Shown here piece by piece: positions 5,956-10,527 of a stretch of DNA of 10,527 nt. Under the pieces are notes generated by a model. The model was not told where the DNA came from and ran no database searches. It saw nothing but the letters and a program-made list of their open reading frames with translations. Position 1 is the stretch's first letter. Every line of letters begins with the position of its first letter. Made by a program: the position numbers and the translations under genes. The stretch comes from Actinomycetes bacterium (GTDB taxonomy: Bacteria; Actinomycetota; Actinomycetes; Actinomycetales; Cellulomonadaceae). The DNA lies in the NCBI GenBank assembly GCA_023461115.1, contig JAEWOA010000165.1, positions 1 to 10,527 of the forward strand. The letters run 5' to 3'.

Positions 5956-6100
5956 CCGGCGCCGCCCACGGACCGGATTCCGCGCGCCGGACCGGTTTCA
6001 TGGCCCCGGACCGTGGCATGCGCCGGTCCGGCGCCATGGATCCGGTCCGGGGCTGTCGATCCAGTCCGGGGCCACGGATCCCGTCCGGCGCGGGCACTCC
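5956..6100. repeat. Array of seven 19-bp units with central orientation switch
   Basis: The gap between convergent genes (stops at 5954 and 6108) is tiled without spacers by 19-base units. Three face one way: 5956-5974, 5975-5993 (GGATTCCGCGCGCCGGACC) and 5994-6012 (GGTTTCATGGCCCCGGACC). A 12-base centre follows (6013-6024) containing the palindrome GCATGC. Four then face the other way: 6025-6043 (GGTCCGGCGCCATGGATCC), 6044-6062 (GGTCCGGGGCTGTCGATCC), 6063-6081 (AGTCCGGGGCCACGGATCC) and 6082-6100. The best conserved parts are the ends, GTCCGG and GGATCC-like. The units at 5994 and 6025 are reverse complements with three mismatches, so each strand could fold into a long hairpin. The position suits a bidirectional terminator or a REP-like element. 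A unit length of 19 rules out coding periodicity. Confidence 0.8.
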
Positions 6101-6107
6101 CCCGGCG

Positions 6108-6587
6108 TCAGTCGCGGCGGGGCTCGAAGAAGTTGCGCAGGAGCGTCGCGGACTCGTCCTCGCGCACGCCCCCGACCACCTCCACCACGTGGTTGGACCG
6201 CCGGTCCCGCACCACGTCCCACTGCGAGCCGCAGGCGCCCGCCTTGGGGTCCCAGGCGCCGAACACCAGGCGCGGCACCCGCGCCAGGAGGGTGGCCCCC
6301 GCGCACATCAGGCACGGCTCGAGCGTCACGACGAGCGTGCAGTCGTCCAGCCGCCACCGGTCCAGGGTCCGGGACGCGGCGCGCAGCGCCAGGACCTCGG
6401 CGTGCGCGGTCGGGTCGTCGTCGGCCTCGCGCATGTTGTGCCCGTGCCCGACGACCACGCCGCGCGCGTCCACCACCACGGCGCCCACGGGCACGTCGGC
6501 GGTGGACACCGCCCGGCGCGCCTCGTCGAGCGCGAGCCCCATGGCCCACTCGTCGAACACGTCCGCGGGCCGCCCAAGCGTCACCAT
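6108..6587 (-). CDS. tadA: tRNA adenosine(34) deaminase TadA
   Basis: A 159-residue deaminase of the cytidine/deoxycytidylate fold. It shows the zinc site and proton shuttle TAHAE (His62, Glu64) and PCLMC (Cys92, Cys95) followed by AGA, plus VPVGAVVVD near the N-terminus. TadA converts adenosine to inosine at the wobble position of tRNA-Arg(ACG), so that one tRNA can read three arginine codons. The C-terminal NHVVEVVGGVREDE and LLRNFF segments match the usual TadA end. Three in-frame ATGs are clustered at 6599, 6596 and 6587, none with a ribosome binding site. I chose the innermost; the true start may lie 9-12 bases upstream. The gene diverges from upp, a neighbourhood seen in other actinobacteria, and its end faces the 19-bp repeat array. 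TadA is usually essential, but that is not tested here. Confidence 0.93.
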   Translation of the reverse strand: MVTLGRPADVFDEWAMGLALDEARRAVSTADVPVGAVVVDARGVVVGHGHNMREADDDPTAHAEVLALRAASRTLDRWRLDDCTLVVTLEPCLMCAGATLLARVPRLVFGAWDPKAGACGSQWDVVRDRRSNHVVEVVGGVREDESATLLRNFFEPRRD

Positions 6588-6657
6588 GCGCGCCATCATG
6601 GCGCACCACACACCCCACACCGGGACTTCCGCACCGTCCACGTGCTGGGACTGCGGG

Positions 6658-6663
6658 TAGCCT
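6658..6663 (+). promoter_or_regulatory. -10 box of a leaderless upp transcript
   Basis: TAGCCT fits TANNNT and ends six bases before the upp ATG at 6670. No Shine-Dalgarno site is present. The divergent gap to tadA is only about 80 bases, so the two promoters must lie back to back. Confidence 0.5.
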
Positions 6664-6669
6664 CGGGCC

Positions 6670-7305
6670 ATGCGCCTGCACGTCGCGGACCACCCGCTCG
6701 TCGACCACAAGCTCACCGTCCTGCGGGACGCCTCGACCCCGTCGGCGACGTTCCGTCTCCTCGTCGACGAGCTCGTCACGCTCCTCGCGTACGAGGCGAC
6801 ACGGGACGTGCGGACCAAGACCGTCGAGATCGACACCCCGGTGGCCCGGACCACGGGCGTGAAGCTCGCGTCGCCGCGCCCGCTCGTCGTGCCGATCCTG
6901 CGCGCCGGGCTGGGCATGCTCGACGGCATGACGCGCCTGCTGCCGTCCGCGGAGGTCGGCTTCCTGGGGATGCAGCGCGACGAGGAGACGCTCGAGGCGA
7001 TCACGTACGCCAACCGCCTGCCCGACGACCTCTCGGGCCGCCAGTGCTTCCTGCTGGACCCGATGCTGGCCACCGGCGGCACGCTCGTCGCGGCCATCAA
7101 CTACCTGACCGAGCGCGGCGCGCGCGACGTCACCGCGGTGTGCCTGCTCGCGGCGCCCGAGGGCCTGAAGGTGGTCGAGGACGCCGTCGGGGACCGCGCG
7201 GACGTGTCCGTGGTGGTCGCGGCGGTCGACGAGCGGCTGAACGAGAAGTCGTACATCGTGCCGGGCCTCGGCGACGCCGGAGACCGCTTGTACGGCGTCG
7301 TCTGA
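6670..7305 (+). CDS. upp: Uracil phosphoribosyltransferase
   Basis: A 211-residue protein of normal family length. It carries the PRPP-binding loop LDPMLATGGT (129-138), the uracil-recognition segment YIVPGLGDAGDR (195-206), and the conserved PILRAGLGM and YEATRD stretches. It joins uracil to PRPP to give UMP and pyrophosphate in pyrimidine salvage, in the cytoplasm and usually with GTP activation. The ATG at 6670 begins at the conserved N-terminus and follows a -10 box by six bases. The gene stands alone, divergent from tadA, with no uracil permease gene beside it. A short dyad over the stop (7296-7310) has no U tract, so its terminator is unclear. Confidence 0.97.
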   Translation: MRLHVADHPLVDHKLTVLRDASTPSATFRLLVDELVTLLAYEATRDVRTKTVEIDTPVARTTGVKLASPRPLVVPILRAGLGMLDGMTRLLPSAEVGFLGMQRDEETLEAITYANRLPDDLSGRQCFLLDPMLATGGTLVAAINYLTERGARDVTAVCLLAAPEGLKVVEDAVGDRADVSVVVAAVDERLNEKSYIVPGLGDAGDRLYGVV

Positions 7306-7408
7306 CGACGTAGCCCGGGCCCGCTCGGCGGCCGATCGACGCCGTTCACCGCCTGACGGCCTCACCTGCGGCGTCACTCTCCCGGTCGCAGCACCTCCAC
7401 CTCGTGCC

Positions 7409-7414
7409 TACCGT
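7409..7414 (+). promoter_or_regulatory. -10 box of a leaderless SDR transcript
   Basis: TACCGT ends seven bases before the ATG at 7422 and lies in the 11-mer GCCTACCGTGG (7406-7416), shared with the sirtuin promoter. A GTG at 7404 is in frame but lies upstream of and across this box, so the ATG is preferred. Confidence 0.5.
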
Positions 7415-7421
7415 GGCGGCT

Positions 7422-8087
7422 ATGCGCATCGCCATCGCGGGAGGGCACGGGCGGGTCGCACGGCACCTATCGCGCGCGCTCGTCGCGCAAGGAGATGTCC
7501 CGGTCGCGCTGATCCGCTCCATCGAGCAGGTCGACGACGTGACGGCCGACGGCGCCGAGCCCGTGGTCCTCGACCTGGAACGGGCCTACACGCCGGACGT
7601 CACCGAGGCCATCGCCGGCGCGGAGGCGGTGGTCTTCGCGGCGGGCGCGGGGCCCGGCAGCGGCGCCGCCCGCAAGGACTCCGTGGACCGCGCCGCGGCG
7701 GCGCTGCTCGCGGATGCCGCGACGGACGCGGGCATCCGGCGGTACGTGCTGCTCTCGGCGATGGGCGTCGACGACGAACCGCCGCGCGGCGCCGACCCGG
7801 TGTTCGCCGCGTACCTCGTGGCGAAGGCCGCGAGCGAGCGCGACCTCGTCGAGCGCGACCTCGACTGGACGGTGCTGCGCCCCGGCCGCCTCACCGACGA
7901 CCCCGGCACGGGGGCGGTGCGCCTGGACGGCCGCGTGCCGCATGGGCCCGTCGCCCGGTCCGACGTCGCGGCGGTGCTCGCCGCGCTGCTCGGCGAGCCG
8001 CAGACCGCGGGGCTCGTGCTGGAGCTCACGCAGGGCGTCGTGCCGATCCCGGCGGCCGTCGCCGCGATGCTCGAGCCGGCGGACTGA
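7422..8087 (+). CDS. NAD(P)-binding atypical short-chain dehydrogenase
   Basis: A 221-residue Rossmann-fold protein of the atypical SDR (NmrA/YwnB-like, SDR_a5) type. The nucleotide-binding loop near the N-terminus reads AGGHGRVAR in place of the classical GATGxxG. VVFAAGAGPGSG follows the fourth strand, and the third region has YVLLSAMGVDD and then YLVAKAASE, a YxxxK arrangement. WTVLRPGRL is typical of this family. Members act as NAD(P)H-dependent reductases or as redox-sensing NAD(P)-binding proteins; the substrate here cannot be inferred. It is cytoplasmic. Transcription is probably leaderless and monocistronic. The stop lies 16 bases from that of the convergent surface-protein gene, so the two must share termination space. 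Confidence 0.9.
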   Translation: MRIAIAGGHGRVARHLSRALVAQGDVPVALIRSIEQVDDVTADGAEPVVLDLERAYTPDVTEAIAGAEAVVFAAGAGPGSGAARKDSVDRAAAALLADAATDAGIRRYVLLSAMGVDDEPPRGADPVFAAYLVAKAASERDLVERDLDWTVLRPGRLTDDPGTGAVRLDGRVPHGPVARSDVAAVLAALLGEPQTAGLVLELTQGVVPIPAAVAAMLEPAD

Positions 8088-8103
8088 GCGAGCGGCCCGG
8101 GCG

Positions 8104-10527
8104 TCAGCTCCGCATGGTCCGCAGCGTCACGGCGCCGATCAGGTACTGGTCACCCGTGGTCGCGGGCACGAGCTCGTTGACGGGGCACGAGAGCACGGCG
8201 GGCTGGAAGCCCTTGGCGTCGAGCCCGAGCGACGACACCTTGTCCCAGCCGATCGCGGTGGACTCGAAGGCGTTCTGCGCGCTGCCGACTCCGCTGCCGC
8301 GCAGCGGCACCAGGAGCGCCGACTTGGGGCTGCACTGCCCGTCGGCCCTGCCGCGCAGCGTGAGCGTGTCCCCGCTGAGGTTGCGGTCCCCCTCCCAGCC
8401 GACGACGCCGACCCGGGCGAACGTGCCCTGGGGCGCGGCGAAGCGGAACACCGGCGGCTGGTCGGCCGAGCCCACCCAGAGCGCGCCGTCGTAGACGGAC
8501 ACCTGCCGGGGGCTGCCGCCGGACGTGCCGTAGACGACGACCATCGCCCAGCCGGCGTAGTACGTGGGGTCCTTGTCCAGCCGGGTCGTGCTCACGGCCG
8601 TGTCCGCGACCGACCACGCCCCCGGGCCGTACTGCCCGACGAGCGCGGTGACGTCGGCGAACGACGTGAAGTACTCGCGGCCGGAGCTGTCGGTGCGCGT
8701 CGTCGGCTCACCGGTCACCGCCGTCCAGGCGCCGCCCGGCCCGCGGACCTTCGCGGCGTCGAGCGCACCGCTCCAGGAGTCCTGCGGGCCGCGGTTGCCG
8801 GACCAGTACAGGCCCGCGAACGCGACGTAGTTGCCGGTGAACGCCACCGTGGCAGTCGACGAGACGGGCACCGAGCCCCGCGTCGCGGGCGGTCCCGCCG
8901 CCTTGTCGAACGCCAGCATGCCCTGCGCGTTGTTGTCGGCCTTGCCCGCGAGCGCGTCCTGGCAGGACGGGAGCTTCTCGTCGCAGAGCAGGAGCGGGGC
9001 CCCGGCTTCCACGACGTCCCAGTTGCCGTCGGCCGTGAAGCGCTGCGCGAGCCCGGCGGAGCGGCCCGGCACCGGCAGCTCGGCCACCGCGGGCTCAGCG
9101 CCGGTCGCGGTCGCCTCGATCCGCGCGGCGCCCTGTTGGCTCCACTCGGACTGGATCGGCACGACGACACCGACGTCGCTCCCGGCCGCGACCAGCGGCC
9201 ACCGGCAGGTGACGAAGCTGCCCACCTGATCCGCGGCGCACTCCTGCGGCCACGCGGGCGAGTCGGTCCGGGCGGTCACGTTGGCGGGCAGGCGCACGGT
9301 CGCGACGACGTCCGCGGCGTCCGCCGCGAGTCCGTCCGCGGCTGCCTTGCCATTCGTCGCGACGGCCGGGCCGCCCGCGACGACGACGCGGAACGCGACC
9401 GTGCCGGTGTCCTCGCGGCCCAGCGTGAGCGCGGCGTCCGCGAGCGAGAGCCGCGGCGCGGCCGCGGTGACAGGGAGCGCGAGCGGGACGCTGTCCGCGT
9501 CGGCCGCGCTCGCGACGACGGTCAGGTCGCCCAACTCGCCCACGGTCCCCGCGTCGACCGCGAGCCCGAACGCCAGGTCGAGCGCCTCACCGGGGACGAG
9601 CCCCGGCCCGGCGCAGGTGACGACGACGCCTTCGGCCTGCTCGCACGACCAGGGCTCGACGACCGGCGCAGGCTTCGTGACCTCGGCCGTGGGCGCGACG
9701 AGAGCCGTGGGCGACTTGCCCAGCGCGGCCGTGGGCGCGAACGTTGACAGCGGCAGCGGCAGCGGCTCGGCCGCCACCGGCAGCCCGACGAGGGTCGCGC
9801 CCTTCGGCGCCGTGAGCGTCACGGTCGTGGGCTGCGAGGCCAGCTCGCCGTCATTGGTGATCCGCACGGCCACCGGCGTGCTCGAGCCGCCCGCCACCGC
9901 CACGGCCGACGTGGCGGAGGTGACCAGCAGGGTCGGCGGCCGCAGCACCACCATGGGCGCGGTCACCCGGGCGGGCCCGCTCACGCCGCCGGGGCTCAGG
10001 TCGAGGATCAACTCGTCGTCGGCGCCGCTCACGTCGGGCCGCACGATCAGCACGAGCGGCGCCTGCGCGCGCGACCCGAGGACCGCGAGCTCGCAGACCG
10101 CGATGTTCGGCTCGTCGCCCACCACGCACGTCCACGGCGCCCCGCCCGCGCCCAGGCTCCAGGTGGTGCCCACGGGAAGCGTGACGACTGCGCGCGCGGG
10201 CGCGTCCGCCGCCGCCCGGCCGGCGTTGGTGAGCGCGAACGTCACCGCGCGCTCACGGCCGGCGATGTACTGGGGCTGCATGAGCGGGCCCATGGTCAGG
10301 CGCGCGGCCGACGGCGTGACGTGCACGAGGAACGGAGGGGGCCGGTAGTCGATCCCGGTCCCGGCGACCGAGAGCAGCACCTCGGCGTCGTCGAGGTCGA
10401 AGTCCTCGCCGATGCTGACGCGCACGACGAGGCGCGTGGCCGTCCCGCCCGGCAACTCGGGCAGCAGGCACCGCGCGCGGCTGGTGCCCGGGCTCGCGCA
10501 CGCCCACCCGGTCACGGGGCCCACGGC
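8104..10527 (-). CDS. Large secreted repeat protein, DUF11-like domains (N-terminus beyond window)
   Basis: 807 residues are visible; the frame is open to the right edge, so start and signal peptide are missing. Numbering from the window edge, there are about three beta-rich repeats (about 60-175, 190-335 and 350-460). Each has an Ala/Val/Thr-rich strand pattern, a VTLP or VRLP-type strand and a Cys pair at the end (WTC..VC near 131-144, WSC..VTC near 292-305, QEC..VTC near 430-441). This resembles the DUF11/CARDB-like domains of actinobacterial surface proteins. A Pro/Thr/Ala linker interrupts the second repeat. The C-terminal part (about 495-807) matches from memory a domain found with DUF11 proteins: AGLYWSGN, FADVTALV, YAGWAMVVVY, VYDGALWV, GWEGDRNLSGD and a final YLIGAVTL. 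No LPxTG motif, membrane helix or basic tail follows, so it is probably released or held non-covalently. The role is unknown; adhesion or envelope structure is a guess. Confidence 0.85.
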   Translation of the reverse strand, partial: AVGPVTGWACASPGTSRARCLLPELPGGTATRLVVRVSIGEDFDLDDAEVLLSVAGTGIDYRPPPFLVHVTPSAARLTMGPLMQPQYIAGRERAVTFALTNAGRAAADAPARAVVTLPVGTTWSLGAGGAPWTCVVGDEPNIAVCELAVLGSRAQAPLVLIVRPDVSGADDELILDLSPGGVSGPARVTAPMVVLRPPTLLVTSATSAVAVAGGSSTPVAVRITNDGELASQPTTVTLTAPKGATLVGLPVAAEPLPLPLSTFAPTAALGKSPTALVAPTAEVTKPAPVVEPWSCEQAEGVVVTCAGPGLVPGEALDLAFGLAVDAGTVGELGDLTVVASAADADSVPLALPVTAAAPRLSLADAALTLGREDTGTVAFRVVVAGGPAVATNGKAAADGLAADAADVVATVRLPANVTARTDSPAWPQECAADQVGSFVTCRWPLVAAGSDVGVVVPIQSEWSQQGAARIEATATGAEPAVAELPVPGRSAGLAQRFTADGNWDVVEAGAPLLLCDEKLPSCQDALAGKADNNAQGMLAFDKAAGPPATRGSVPVSSTATVAFTGNYVAFAGLYWSGNRGPQDSWSGALDAAKVRGPGGAWTAVTGEPTTRTDSSGREYFTSFADVTALVGQYGPGAWSVADTAVSTTRLDKDPTYYAGWAMVVVYGTSGGSPRQVSVYDGALWVGSADQPPVFRFAAPQGTFARVGVVGWEGDRNLSGDTLTLRGRADGQCSPKSALLVPLRGSGVGSAQNAFESTAIGWDKVSSLGLDAKGFQPAVLSCPVNELVPATTGDQYLIGAVTLRTMRS

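Noticed and set aside
5956..6100. CRISPR-like array
   Set aside because: Units abut without spacers, are degenerate, and switch orientation midway; no cas gene is nearby.
7296..7310. Dyad CGTCGTC-T-GACGACG over the upp stop codon
   Set aside because: Only about five pairs can form with a real loop and no T run follows; it is partly dictated by Val-Val codons and the stop.
5998..7377. 459-codon minus-strand frame across upp, tadA and the repeat array
   Set aside because: It is a GC-driven shadow. The deaminase and phosphoribosyltransferase motifs lie in other frames.
7404..7421. GTG start six codons upstream for the SDR gene
   Set aside because: It overlaps the TACCGT box and adds residues before the nucleotide-binding strand that normally starts the protein.
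7714..9747. 677-codon plus-strand frame across the SDR gene and the surface-protein gene
   Set aside because: It is Arg-rich low-complexity translation antisense to the repeat protein and out of frame with the SDR gene.

Overview
The window comes from a very GC-rich actinobacterial chromosome. Codons end in G or C almost throughout. Several genes have a TANNNT box only 6-7 bases upstream of an ATG, which is the actinobacterial leaderless-mRNA signature. Gene content (a PtpB-like phosphatase, a lipoprotein L,D-transpeptidase, a tadA/upp pair, a large secreted repeat protein) fits Micrococcales. A Cellulomonas-like organism is my guess, not a demonstrated assignment.

Layout, left to right. (1) 1-1965, minus: most of a membrane AAA+ zinc protease of FtsH type, running off the left edge, with unusual topology and ATPase motifs. 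(2) 2127-2918, minus: a PtpB-like tyrosine/phosphoinositide phosphatase, divergent from (3) 3047-3958, plus: a lipoprotein L,D-transpeptidase. (4) 3963-4082, minus: a short stretch with strong coding bias that looks like the tail of a lost gene. (5) 4248-4867, plus: a Phd/VapB-VapC toxin-antitoxin pair. (6) 4952-5041, minus: tRNA-Ser(CGA) with encoded CCA and a strong terminator at 4896-4928. (7) 5100-5954, plus: a sirtuin. (8) 5956-6100: a GC-rich array of seven 19-bp units that reverses orientation around a central dyad, exactly filling the gap between two convergent genes. (9) 6108-6587, minus: tadA, divergent from (10) 6670-7305, plus: upp. (11) 7422-8087, plus: an atypical SDR oxidoreductase, convergent with (12) 8104-10527, minus: a large secreted repeat protein running off the right edge.

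Most genes are single transcription units in divergent or convergent pairs; the only clear operon is vapBC. Functions are mostly housekeeping (tRNA editing, uracil salvage, peptidoglycan cross-linking, protein quality control). The accessory-looking part is about 3959-4950: a gene remnant, then a toxin-antitoxin pair beside the 3' end of a tRNA gene. I see no complete new defence or mobile system. The observations most worth following are the 19-bp inverted repeat array and the divergent FtsH-like protease.
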